From Pseudobdellovibrionaceae bacterium (GTDB lineage Bacteria > Bdellovibrionota > Bdellovibrionia > Bdellovibrionales > UBA1609), in contig CANEZP010000022.1 of the NCBI GenBank assembly GCA_947444305.1, positions 1 through 41,581 of the forward strand: 41,581 nucleotides of DNA, read 5' to 3'. A program made the translations under genes and the position numbers. This document shows, in pieces, positions 17,270 to 24,921 of the stretch; within the stretch, counting starts at the first letter, position 1, and every line of letters starts with the position of its first letter. The notes beneath the pieces were generated by a model, which saw nothing but the letters and a program-made list of their open reading frames with translations, had not been told where the DNA came from and did not search any database.

Positions 17270-18037
17270 CTACAGCCTCACCCGGATCGTGCCCCAATCC
17301 TCCGTCCGCAAGAGCGGAATTCCACGCTTCCATAGATCCGCGCGCACGCGGGCGTGCGGGTGGCCGTAGCGTTTGAACCGCGCGCTCGCGATCGCGAAAC
17401 GCAATCGCTGCGCCTTTCGCAAAAGATCGAGGCCGGTCGAAGTGGCGCTGCCGTGGTGTCCGAGCACTAAAATCCGGGCCGCGGCCACGTCCGGCAAGCG
17501 TTCGACCCAAGTCCGCTCTTGGTCGCGGCTCGAGTCGCCCGGAAATAAAATCCGGCGCCACGAAACCACGCGGCTTGAGGCATTCGCGTTTTTACCGACG
17601 GCGCCGTTCCAATAATAAAACGGCCTCCGCAAAGCGCAATCGTTCATGCCGGCTAGCAACTTCTCCTTACGTTCGCTGCTCCGGCCCTGCGGCCCCAGCA
17701 GCAAACAAATGTTCGGCAGATAGTTGCGCGCCCGGCCCACGAAGTTGACGTGATCCCAATCCCAGTGACTTAAAGAAACAAAGTTACGCCGCGCCCGGCA
17801 CTCGGCCATGATTGCGGTCCACGGCGCAAATTCGCCGCCCACATCGAAATGCCAACACCCTTCTTCGGTGACCACCGTCGCCCATTGACCTTGGCCCACG
17901 TTCCAAACGATGAGTTCCGAAAAATACTCGCGCGAGAGCGACGTGCCCAATAAAAAGATCAGCAGGAAAACGCACGCGCGCGACGCCAACGAACCTCCCC
18001 CGCGAGCAGCGCAACGTGAACTAAGGGAGGAATCCAA
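17270..18037 (-). CDS. comEC: ComEC C-terminal metallo-beta-lactamase-like domain (frame-split)
   Basis: This frame encodes the DNA-uptake channel's C-terminal domain. A last membrane segment (ACVFLLIFLLGTSL, about residues 21-34) is followed by a metallo-beta-lactamase fold: IVWNVGQGQW, the metal motif SHWDWDH, and further on LVLGHHGSATS. These correspond to the DVGQGD, SHxDxDH and HHGS motifs of ComEC. The first 20 codons (MDSSLSSRCAARGGGS) look non-native and overlap the upstream frame by 79 bases. Read together the two frames make one continuous ComEC of roughly 500 residues, needing a -1 shift near 17965-18000. So this is probably half of a frameshifted or recoded gene and not an independent one. 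The acidic residues usual after DVGQG are partly replaced. Confidence 0.75.
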   Translation of the reverse strand: MDSSLSSRCAARGGGSLASRACVFLLIFLLGTSLSREYFSELIVWNVGQGQWATVVTEEGCWHFDVGGEFAPWTAIMAECRARRNFVSLSHWDWDHVNFVGRARNYLPNICLLLGPQGRSSERKEKLLAGMNDCALRRPFYYWNGAVGKNANASSRVVSWRRILFPGDSSRDQERTWVERLPDVAAARILVLGHHGSATSTGLDLLRKAQRLRFAIASARFKRYGHPHARVRADLWKRGIPLLRTEDWGTIRVRL

Positions 18038-18762
18038 AACAAATCGCGGCTCGCAAAAAACCAGGATGAGGGTGATCCTTTCGGTCCGTAACTGAGCAGC
18101 AGCAAAAATAAATCCCAGACGCGGTCAACCGGACCGGACAGAAACGGGAGCAAAATAGTGAGCAGCGAAACCGGAAATAAAATTAAACCCACGAACGGGG
18201 CGGCGAGCGTGTTCCAACAAACACCGATCAGCGAACCACCGACGAATACGAACAGTAAAATATAGGCCTTGAGCGATTGATCCAGCGCCCGCCAACGCAA
18301 GAGGCGAGGCAACGATAGCGCGAGCGAACACATCCACGACATTTGTAGCGAGCGCGACATGAGCCACCATGGATAAACGGTCACGGCCAGAGCGACGGCC
18401 ACGGCCTCGATCCACAATCCGGACCAACCATACGGACGCAAAAAGATTTCGGCCGTCCGGTGCGCGAACGCTTTTACGACGGGCGCGCCGAAACCGGTCA
18501 GCCAACAATAGAATCCGAGAACGGGAAGCCTCAACCACAACGGTGTTCGCGCAAGCAAACTCTCCAGGAACATCAAATGCGCACCGCTCACGACCATCAC
18601 GTGAATTAGTCCGGTATCGAGAAACACTTGCTTCGACTCGCCGCCGGCTAACGGAAGTCCGCAGATTAAAGACGCGATGAGGTCGTGGTGTTGTGAGTGA
18701 GGCAGCAACGTAAGACAAAAAGCCGGACCTTGCTGCAGGACATTAGTCGTTCCAGAAATCAT
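17959..18762 (-). CDS. comEC: ComEC N-terminal competence (membrane channel) domain (frame-split)
   Basis: This frame encodes the multi-span competence domain that carries single-stranded DNA across the inner membrane during natural transformation. The family signature is seen at DTGLIHVMVVSGAHLMFLE, and later TGFGAPVVKAFAHRT matches the conserved TGFSPS...R segment. Several hydrophobic spans follow, up to about residue 255. The usual N-terminal DUF4131 region is absent, so it starts at or just before the competence domain; no upstream extension in frame is obvious. The frame ends with RARAFSC inside the start of the MBL-containing frame. Together with dprA downstream on the other strand this indicates a competence locus, but the break may have inactivated it. 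Confidence 0.75.
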   Translation of the reverse strand: MISGTTNVLQQGPAFCLTLLPHSQHHDLIASLICGLPLAGGESKQVFLDTGLIHVMVVSGAHLMFLESLLARTPLWLRLPVLGFYCWLTGFGAPVVKAFAHRTAEIFLRPYGWSGLWIEAVAVALAVTVYPWWLMSRSLQMSWMCSLALSLPRLLRWRALDQSLKAYILLFVFVGGSLIGVCWNTLAAPFVGLILFPVSLLTILLPFLSGPVDRVWDLFLLLLSYGPKGSPSSWFFASRDLFWIPPLVHVALLAGEVRWRRARAFSC

Positions 18763-19137
18763 GAACAGTGGAAGTCTGCAAAGCCGCGCGGACGCTCATC
18801 TGTGTGGATCTTAAACGTGAAGGGTAGTGCCATCCGGGAACCGAATTTAAGATCGTGATTTTCACGCGTCAGAAAATTGCGATTCTGGAGTTATCCCGTG
18901 TGATCTTCGAGTCTTAACCGTGCTTAAGCGTTGTGCAAATCGCTGAAACCCTTGTCTGTACAGAAGTCTAGGCGCATGACTGGGTACTTAGTCCACATTT
19001 TGTGTGGATAATTCTTAACCTAATCTAAAAAATTCACTGTCTGCACCGATCGACCCGGCGTGAGCTGCTTGATCTTTCATCACTTATTGCAAATACGGCA
19101 CAGTGTTCTATCATTATTGAAGTGGGAGAAATTTAAA
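18763..19137. other. Divergent intergenic region with DnaA-box-like dyad and inverted repeats
   Basis: This 375-base gap lies between comEC (-) and the TPR gene (+). It contains a consensus DnaA box on the minus strand (TGTGGATAA, 19003-19011) that is half of a dyad TCCACA-TTTTG-TGTGGA (18992-19008). It also holds GATCTTAAA / TTTAAGATC inverted repeats (18807-18815 and 18846-18854), two TCTTAACC copies (18912 and 19013), and the palindrome TCTGTACAGA (18955-18964) also found in the 31-bp array. An open frame from 19060 is only an upstream extension of the next gene. No RNA gene is recognisable. Confidence 0.55.
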
Positions 19138-19632
19138 ATGAGCAGAACCTTCGTCAGAATGTTGGTCCGTTTAATGATTGGTGGACTAATTTCTTCGACC
19201 GCGAGCGCCGCCGTGCCAAAAAAGCTGAACGCTTTTTCCGAAGGTGATCGCATGGTTTATACGCGATTAGTCGAAGCCTTCCGGAAAAACGATCTCGCCG
19301 AAGTGCAAAAACAACGGCGCACGCTCGAAAAAAATTATCCACAAAGCGTTCACCTCGACAACGCTTACTATCTGACGGGCATGCTGGAATACCAAAATCA
19401 GTTCCTAGGCGAAGCGGTTCGCAGTTTCAACACCGTGACCGATCGTTTTCCCAAGAGCAACAAACGCCCGGCCGCACTTTTCGGATTGGCGATGAGCTAC
19501 AAGCGCCTCAACCTGAAACCGCAGGCCCTGACCGTTTTCAACGAAATCGCGAAACAATATCCCGGTAGCCCTGAATCGCAGCGTGCATGGATGCACTTAC
19601 AGCTAGAAAAAGGCGCTACGAAAAAACGCTAA
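19138..19632 (+). CDS. Exported TPR protein (YbgF/CpoB- or BamD-like)
   Basis: The ATG at 19138 follows a clear GTGGGAGAA ribosome site and gives a signal peptide (MSRTFVRMLVRLMIGGLISSTASAA). The in-frame TTG at 19060 would bury it behind 26 extra residues. The mature protein (about 135 aa) has TPR units of the outer-membrane-lipoprotein/CpoB type: LVEAFRKNDLAEVQKQRRTLEKNYPQS, then YYLTGMLEYQNQFLGEAVRSFNTVTDRFP and ALFGLAMSYKRLNLKPQALTVFNEIAKQYPGSPES. The last matches the YbgF C-terminal signature. It lacks a lipobox, so it is probably soluble in the periplasm. It precedes a LysM protein by 30 bases, suggesting a joint cell-wall role (inference). No tol-pal genes are present. Confidence 0.8.
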   Translation: MSRTFVRMLVRLMIGGLISSTASAAVPKKLNAFSEGDRMVYTRLVEAFRKNDLAEVQKQRRTLEKNYPQSVHLDNAYYLTGMLEYQNQFLGEAVRSFNTVTDRFPKSNKRPAALFGLAMSYKRLNLKPQALTVFNEIAKQYPGSPESQRAWMHLQLEKGATKKR

Positions 19633-19662
19633 TCACGACTCGCAAGAACAAGGACGTTCTGA

Positions 19663-21114
19663 ATGAAACAATTGATCTTGATCTCGGTTGCCGCGCTTGC
19701 GGCATCAGCGGCTAACGCCGGTAAAATGACGAAGACGGCGAAGTTTGATCCGCCGGATCTGAATTATGAATTTCAATTGCACCAGCAATTCTCGCGGAGC
19801 AAGAACCAACCCGCGTCGCAAGCGAAAGGCATTAAAGCGCAGGCCGTTCAGGCCCCGAACGGCGTGAACGAAAATTACGCATTACAAAAAGGCGAAACGC
19901 TGTGGACGCTCAGCGAGATGCTTTACGGTGACGGTCAGTACTGGCCGCGCGTTTGGGCGCAAAACAAAGCCATCGCGAATCCGCACCTCGTTCGTCCCGG
20001 GCATCAACTGCAATTCGTCATGGGCTCCGAGGACGCAACGCCGGCTTTCCGCTTTTCCGAAGAGGGTGACCAGGGCGGCGTCGAACTAGCGGCAGGGCCG
20101 GCCAATCCGATCGTGGAAATTCCGCCGCCGGAAGTTCCGCCCAAGCCGATCTTGAAAGTGCCGACCAGTTTCCCCGAATGGCAGTCGGTCTACAAAAAAC
20201 GCCCCGATAATTTTCTCGACGACAGCGGGATCGAGGCTAAGCGCCAAGTGATCCCGGATCAAATTTATCTACGGGGTTATGTCCAGGAAAAATCGGTTGA
20301 AGAAGAATCGATCGGGATGTTCCTTGAAAACGACAACGAAGCCGGGCTGCCGATCACGAATCAATACGTTTACGTGAAAGTAAAAAAAGGCCAGGGCCAG
20401 GCGGGCATGAAAATCTTGGTCGTGACCAACGGCGGAAAATTAAAACGCCTCAATCAACAGTGGGATCCCGAGGAGCGCCCCTGGCTCGTGCAAGTGACCG
20501 CCGAGATCGAGTTGCGAGAGAGCGTGCCCGCAAAATTCAGCGGCAGCGATAAAGAGAAATACGAAGCGTACCGCGCCCTCGTTCTGAAGACGACGGGTTT
20601 GAGCGCGAAGCAAAGCTTTTTGATCCCCGGGGCATTGCAAACCATTACGCTCGATAAAAAAGGGCCGAGCGGTCGTACGCAGGCGCAAGTGATCGGCTCG
20701 GAAAAGCACGGCGCCAGCGCACTGTTCGCGCCCGGCGATTTGGTTTTCTTGGATAAAGGTTCGAACGCCGGCCTCGAGGTCGGAAACTTGCTCGACGTCT
20801 TCGCCGACCGCACCATCCGCCGATCGCAAGCGGTCGTCGTTTATTCGCCCGTGACCAGCGCCACCATTAAAGTGGTGAAGGTCTCCGGCAAAGTCGCTAC
20901 CGCCGTTTTACTGACGGCCTACGACAGCGTTCAGCAAGGTGATATTGCGCGCGAGCTCACCAGCCGTAACGACGGTGGCGAGAAACTCGATGACTTCAGT
21001 CTCGATGGACCGTCCGCGGCCGATGACGATGTCGATAGCGGAGCCGCCGCGGCGGATGAGGGCGCACCGGTTGAAAATCTAGAAGACGAACTCGATTCGG
21101 CCGAAGAATTTTAG
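19663..21114 (+). CDS. Secreted LysM-domain protein
   Basis: This is a 483-residue exported protein that probably binds peptidoglycan. A signal peptide (MKQLILISVAALAASAANAG) is followed by a LysM domain at about residues 72-118 (YALQKGETLWTLSEMLYGDG, then WPRVWAQNKAIANPHLVRPGHQL). Next come a proline-rich linker (EIPPPEVPPKPILKVP), a long region of unknown fold with beta-rich repeats (LVFLDKGSNAGLEVGNLLDVF), and an acidic, low-complexity tail (about 440-483, many D/E/A). No hydrolase motif is visible, so it is more likely structural than lytic. The ATG start is 30 bases after the TPR gene; a ribosome site is weak (AAGGACG). A terminator follows at 21146. Confidence 0.87.
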   Translation: MKQLILISVAALAASAANAGKMTKTAKFDPPDLNYEFQLHQQFSRSKNQPASQAKGIKAQAVQAPNGVNENYALQKGETLWTLSEMLYGDGQYWPRVWAQNKAIANPHLVRPGHQLQFVMGSEDATPAFRFSEEGDQGGVELAAGPANPIVEIPPPEVPPKPILKVPTSFPEWQSVYKKRPDNFLDDSGIEAKRQVIPDQIYLRGYVQEKSVEEESIGMFLENDNEAGLPITNQYVYVKVKKGQGQAGMKILVVTNGGKLKRLNQQWDPEERPWLVQVTAEIELRESVPAKFSGSDKEKYEAYRALVLKTTGLSAKQSFLIPGALQTITLDKKGPSGRTQAQVIGSEKHGASALFAPGDLVFLDKGSNAGLEVGNLLDVFADRTIRRSQAVVVYSPVTSATIKVVKVSGKVATAVLLTAYDSVQQGDIARELTSRNDGGEKLDDFSLDGPSAADDDVDSGAAAADEGAPVENLEDELDSAEEF

Positions 21115-21145
21115 AAGGTCCGGATTCCAAATCTTAGAATCCTTC

Positions 21146-21176
21146 AAAGGCGGTCCACGGGCCGCCTTTTCTTTTT
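21146..21176 (+). terminator. Rho-independent terminator after the LysM gene
   Basis: The 8-bp stem AAAGGCGG / CCGCCTTT encloses an 8-base loop, with a TTCTTTTT tract following on the plus strand. It lies 32 bases after the LysM stop and 25 bases before the dprA start, so dprA probably needs read-through or its own promoter. Confidence 0.88.
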
Positions 21177-21200
21177 AGGCGTTTGCATACCTGCTCGCTC

Positions 21201-22268
21201 ATGGACGAAACACTTCTTCTATTGATGCATACTCACCGTGGTTTGAAACTTGGACCCGATGATCTTGGCGCGATCTTGGCCGGCGATCCAAGCCGGCCCT
21301 GCGATAGCCTTCGCGACGAAGCGGCTTTGAGGTATTTTCGCGATCATCCGCGTTGGCGTGACGAATCCTTCTCTATATTAGAGGAGAGTGCGAAGCACGG
21401 CGTCCGCTGGAGCCGAATCGGAGACGCCGATTACCCGCACTCGTGGCGGCACTTGTCGAAGAGTCCCGCGGTTTTCAATTACCTCGGCGATCAAGCGTGG
21501 AAGAAATCGCAAATGATCGCGGTCGTCGGTAGCCGCACGCCAATGGGTGATTCACGCATGTGGATGCAGCGGGAATTAAGTTTGTTTTTGCGCCGCCGGA
21601 ATGTCGGCGTGGTCAGCGGCGGCGCCCGCGGCATAGATCAGTGGGCACACCGCTTAAGCATGGATGAAGAGCGGCCGACGATTTGCGTTTTACCGTCGGG
21701 CATCTTGAATCCGTACCCGTTCGGCCAAGACGAATTTTTCAAACGTATCGTCGAGTCCGGTGGTTGCTTACTTAGCACGCTGCCGCTGCGTGAGGGGATG
21801 CGCAAACATAATTTTAAAGTGCGCAATCGCTGGATCGTCGGGCTTTCACCGGCGGTCTTCGTGGTCGAAGCCAATCGCCGAAGCGGTTCGGCGCTGACCG
21901 CGAGCATCGCGCAGGAGGAGGGCCGGGAAATTTGCACGCTTCCCGTTTTTCCGCACGCGACTCAAGGTCTCGGCAATTTAGATTTACTGATCGGAGGCGC
22001 GCAGATGATGCGCGATCACACCGACCTCGCGGCGTTTTGGGATCGAAACCTAAGCCCAGCTTTTTTGCAGGGATCGTATAGCAAAGGCGAAGAAAAGGGC
22101 GTTGACCAACCACAGGCTGACCGCGGCGGGCAGGTAGCCGCTACGGGCGAAACTCTCGGCCGAAACGTAGAAGACCCAGTAAGCGACCAACAACAACAAA
22201 CAAATCACGAAGCCCCCGCCGCGCGAGGCCCGTCGATTGGTGACCGTCCCGAGACCCACGCCGAGTAG
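21201..22268 (+). CDS. dprA: DNA processing protein DprA
   Basis: DprA binds incoming single-stranded DNA during transformation and loads RecA. An N-terminal helical region (1-100) is followed by the Rossmann-like core: MIAVVGSRTP, then VVSGGARGIDQWAHR, LPSGILNPYPF, FKVRNRWIVGLSPAVFVVEA and SGSALTASIAQEEGREICTLP, all classic DprA motifs. The ATG at 21201 is preferred to an in-frame TTG at 21183; neither has a strong ribosome site. The core ends near residue 282 (LAAFWDRN). The last 73 codons are glutamine/glycine-rich, have no recognisable winged-helix domain, and are antisense to the conserved end of lptF. The natural C-terminus may thus have been lost or extended. It pairs functionally with the comEC genes. 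Confidence 0.92.
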   Translation: MDETLLLLMHTHRGLKLGPDDLGAILAGDPSRPCDSLRDEAALRYFRDHPRWRDESFSILEESAKHGVRWSRIGDADYPHSWRHLSKSPAVFNYLGDQAWKKSQMIAVVGSRTPMGDSRMWMQRELSLFLRRRNVGVVSGGARGIDQWAHRLSMDEERPTICVLPSGILNPYPFGQDEFFKRIVESGGCLLSTLPLREGMRKHNFKVRNRWIVGLSPAVFVVEANRRSGSALTASIAQEEGREICTLPVFPHATQGLGNLDLLIGGAQMMRDHTDLAAFWDRNLSPAFLQGSYSKGEEKGVDQPQADRGGQVAATGETLGRNVEDPVSDQQQQTNHEAPAARGPSIGDRPETHAE

Positions 22269-23147
22269 AGCGAAGATCAAACACGCGGCCGAAAGTGACC
22301 ACCGGCGGTGATACTCAATTTCCAATTTGCGCTGCTGTTTCGGCTCCAGGTCTTTGCGTTTTAGTTCGCTGCTCAACTCATCAAGCGTAAGGGAAGGGGG
22401 CGATTTCTTTTTCTCGGAAAGTTCGTGCGGGTTGAACAAGTTGATGTCGAAAGAAGAAAAATCCACCTTCGTGTAGGTCGCAAGATGCGTGCGGTGAATA
22501 TTTCCGTGTTGTAAGCGCAGCAAAGCGCTCAGGCCTTCTTTCGAATTCTCCTGAATGATGTTGCCTTGTTTGGCGATGATCGTGACGGGCGCTTTCGGGT
22601 CGCGCTCGTCGTAAATAAAAACGTCGTTCAGCTGGCCGCTCTTGGGGTCGACTTTGTTTGAATAAACGACCAGATCAAAGAAGCCTTCCGAGAAAACGCC
22701 TTCTTTAATCGCGGCTCCTACTTTTTGCCGGCCAAGCTCGTTGATCAACAGCTCAAACTTACGATTGCCCCACGGTCCCAGGTAAAATGAAGTCTGCGCC
22801 GACATCAAAGTCGCCGCGACGGACAAAAGAATGGCGGGAACGGTGAGCTGCGCCATGCTTAAACCCAAAGATTTGAACGCCACGATTTCGGAATCGTTCG
22901 ACAGCCGCGAGTAGGTGAGCAGCACGCTGAACAGCAAACTCATCGGTAAAATTACGGGCAAAAAGCTGACGGTCAGAAAAAGCATGATCTCGCCCATCGT
23001 TTTGATACCAACCCCGTGCACGAGCACGAATTCGGTCAAACGAAGGGCTTGGAACATCAGCAAGATGCCGACGAAGATGACGACACCCATGATGAAGGCG
23101 GGCAGAGTCTCAAAGAAGATGTAACGAATCGCCTGGATGCCGCGCAT
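22050..23147 (-). CDS. lptF: LPS export permease LptF (YjgP/YjgQ family)
   Basis: This is an inner-membrane permease of the LptB2FG ABC transporter that extracts LPS for transport to the outer membrane. Three N-terminal membrane spans are visible (FIMGVVIFVGILLMFQALRL; LFLTVSFLPVILPMSLLFSVL; a third at LTVPAILLSVAATL). A beta-jellyroll periplasmic domain (about 130-270) follows, then three C-terminal spans (SAACLIFALLGVGLG; GFVICLLLLVAYWVFYV; VSLWLVNALFFAFAI). The length of 365 and EYHRRWSLSAACLIFALLGVGLG are family hallmarks. LptF versus LptG is called from overall feel only; a partner gene is not in the window. It begins 19 bases after kdsA, forming an LPS operon. Its last 73 codons overlap the dprA tail on the opposite strand. 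Confidence 0.88.
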   Translation of the reverse strand: MRGIQAIRYIFFETLPAFIMGVVIFVGILLMFQALRLTEFVLVHGVGIKTMGEIMLFLTVSFLPVILPMSLLFSVLLTYSRLSNDSEIVAFKSLGLSMAQLTVPAILLSVAATLMSAQTSFYLGPWGNRKFELLINELGRQKVGAAIKEGVFSEGFFDLVVYSNKVDPKSGQLNDVFIYDERDPKAPVTIIAKQGNIIQENSKEGLSALLRLQHGNIHRTHLATYTKVDFSSFDINLFNPHELSEKKKSPPSLTLDELSSELKRKDLEPKQQRKLEIEYHRRWSLSAACLIFALLGVGLGTVTNRRASRGGGFVICLLLLVAYWVFYVSAESFARSGYLPAAVSLWLVNALFFAFAIRSLQKSWA

Positions 23148-23166
23148 ATATTTGGATGGGCTCTGC

Positions 23167-24108
23167 TTACAGGTGGCTAGCCGAGAACGTTCCCACGTTT
23201 TCAGGTTTGCCGATGGCTTTACGAACCGCGACCGCCATTTTCAACAGCGCTTCCATATTTGAAATCTGCATTTGTGAAGCGGCGTCGCACTTAGCGCTCA
23301 TCGGATCGGGGTGAGCTTCCAGGAACAAAGCGTCACAACCGGCCGCGACCGCGCCCAGCGTCAGGTGCGGAACGAAGCGGGGTTCACCGCCGGCGGGATC
23401 AGCCGACGAGATTCCGTACAAACGAACGACGTGGGTGGCGTCAAAGCACACCGGCGCGCCGAGTGTTTGCATGACGGGGATGGAGCGCATGTCGGCCACT
23501 AGGCGGTTGTAACCGAAGCAAGCCCCGCGTTCGGTCAGCAACAAGTTCTTGTTGCCGGTCGAGCGGATTTTGGAAACCGCGCTGTCCATCGTTTCGGGCG
23601 CGAGAAATTGACCTTTTTTAACGTTGATGGCTTTACCGGTCTCACCGCAGGCGACAACCAGCGAAGTTTGTTGGCACATGTAAGCGGGGATCTGCAGAAC
23701 ATCGACGAACTCGGCCACCATCTTAACGTCTTCGACGCGGTGAACGTCGGTCAGTACGGGAATACCGAATTCTTTGCGGACCGAGGCGAGAATCTTTAAA
23801 CCTTCTTCGGCCATTGGGCCTTTCCAGTTTTTCTCGGATCCGCGATTATCTTTTTCGTAGGAAGACTTGAAGATGAGCGGAATGCCGACGCGCTGAGTGA
23901 TATCGACCAGGCGGCGGGCCGCTTCGAAGATCATCTCTTTAGAATCGATCACGCAGGGGCCGGAGATTACGGCTAAGGGCTGACCGTCACCCACAACAAC
24001 TTTGGTTTTGCCGCCTTCGACTTCGAAGCGACGTGCCGGAAGGTCTACCGTTTCCTGGCGGGTTTTACGTGCGGGATTAGTTTCGGGCGTAGAGGTAGTG
24101 TTGCTCAT
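23167..24108 (-). CDS. kdsA: 3-deoxy-8-phosphooctulonate (Kdo8P) synthase
   Basis: KdsA condenses arabinose-5-phosphate with phosphoenolpyruvate to Kdo-8-phosphate for the LPS inner core. Motifs are AVISGPCVIDS, FKSSYEKDNRGS, INVKKGQF, LLTERGACFGYNRLVADMR, CFDATHVVRLYG and LFLEAHPDP. The cysteine in SGPCVI, with H (DATH), E (FLEAH) and D (AKCDAA), matches the metal-dependent class of the enzyme, which has this cysteine where E. coli KdsA has asparagine. A 30-residue N-terminal extension and an extra C-terminal stretch bring it to 313 residues (usual about 270-280). The ATG has a good AAGGAAG ribosome site. It is cotranscribed with lptF and is divergent from the pseudo-receiver gene. Confidence 0.95.
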   Translation of the reverse strand: MSNTTSTPETNPARKTRQETVDLPARRFEVEGGKTKVVVGDGQPLAVISGPCVIDSKEMIFEAARRLVDITQRVGIPLIFKSSYEKDNRGSEKNWKGPMAEEGLKILASVRKEFGIPVLTDVHRVEDVKMVAEFVDVLQIPAYMCQQTSLVVACGETGKAINVKKGQFLAPETMDSAVSKIRSTGNKNLLLTERGACFGYNRLVADMRSIPVMQTLGAPVCFDATHVVRLYGISSADPAGGEPRFVPHLTLGAVAAGCDALFLEAHPDPMSAKCDAASQMQISNMEALLKMAVAVRKAIGKPENVGTFSASHL

Positions 24109-24216
24109 GAATCTTCCTTACCGGTCTGTATTTGGAAGATAACTTACTCCGAAAGACTTCTTCCTGTCTATGGTCGAGTTGACCTCAAGACCTCGCCCTC
24201 GGATAATAAATTCAAG

Positions 24217-24921
24217 ATGTTACGCGTCCTCATGGTCCTCGAAGATTACGGTGAACTCATGTTTCTTCAGACGGTCCTGAAGAAGATCGGCTTTGACGTC
24301 GACGCCATTCAAAATCCGCGCAATTTTCAAGACAGTTTACTCTCGATGAATCCGGACGTTTTGGTCATGACGGCCAACGGCAAGAAGGTGAAGGGCATAG
24401 AGCTCAGTCACACCGTCAAACGGATGCGTGGTCTACCGCACATCATTCTGATTCGCGGCACCCAGATCGTGCGCGACGACAACACCAACATCGACGCATG
24501 GCTCGACAGCCCGGTCGGGGCGATGCCGCTGCTCAACGCGATCGGCGACACTTGCGGGTTGAACAAAGACGTTTTGGCAGAGAAGTTCGTGAAGTTGCGC
24601 CTACAAGAAGTCGGCGAGAACGAAGCACGTGTCTTGACGGGTGACGGCGTTGAGCCGTTTGCGCTCGAGAACATGGAGCGCTCTAAGGTCGATCCGGGTA
24701 ATCACGAACCGCTCACGTCGTCGACGATCACCAGTGAGCAGCGTAACGAGCGCTACAAGAAATTCCTGACCTCAGATATTCCGGTTCAAGCCGGTTTTTC
24801 GGTGAAGCAAGTTCAAGATCAAGTCAAAGATCTGCGGCGAAATGAAAACGCCGAAGACCTCGCCGAGCTCGAGCGCCAGCGCAAAGAATTCGTCGCCCAC
24901 TTATTTAAGAAAAAAGATTAG
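24217..24921 (+). CDS. Degenerate receiver-like protein of unknown function
   Basis: The N-terminal 115 residues read as a response-regulator receiver fold: LRVLMVLEDYGELMFLQTVLKKIGFDVD, then MNPDVLVMTANGKKVKGIEL and PHIILIRGTQI. The phosphoacceptor aspartate (expected after VLV) is replaced by M/T, and the K of the KP loop is lost (WLDSPVGAMPLL), so it should not be phosphorylated. The C-terminal half (about 120-234) is charged, ends in a lysine/glutamate coiled-coil (ENAEDLAELERQRKEFVAHLFKKK), and has no known domain. It is probably cytoplasmic. Its stop codon overlaps that of the large REC-DUF4388 gene on the opposite strand; that neighbour has a normal receiver, which suggests a functional link (inference). 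The ATG has only a weak upstream site. Confidence 0.75.
   Translation: MLRVLMVLEDYGELMFLQTVLKKIGFDVDAIQNPRNFQDSLLSMNPDVLVMTANGKKVKGIELSHTVKRMRGLPHIILIRGTQIVRDDNTNIDAWLDSPVGAMPLLNAIGDTCGLNKDVLAEKFVKLRLQEVGENEARVLTGDGVEPFALENMERSKVDPGNHEPLTSSTITSEQRNERYKKFLTSDIPVQAGFSVKQVQDQVKDLRRNENAEDLAELERQRKEFVAHLFKKKD

Noticed and set aside
17166-17561. Minus-strand open frame across the repeat array and comEC
   Set aside because: It is a shadow of the MBL frame, and its end runs into the tandem repeats with no family resemblance.
18763-19137. Chromosome replication origin
   Set aside because: Only one consensus DnaA box lies in the gap, there is no dnaA, dnaN, rpmH or gidA nearby, and no AT-rich unwinding block is obvious.
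19060-19137. Upstream start of the TPR gene at TTG 19060
   Set aside because: It adds 26 residues ahead of a clear signal peptide, while ATG 19138 has a strong ribosome site.
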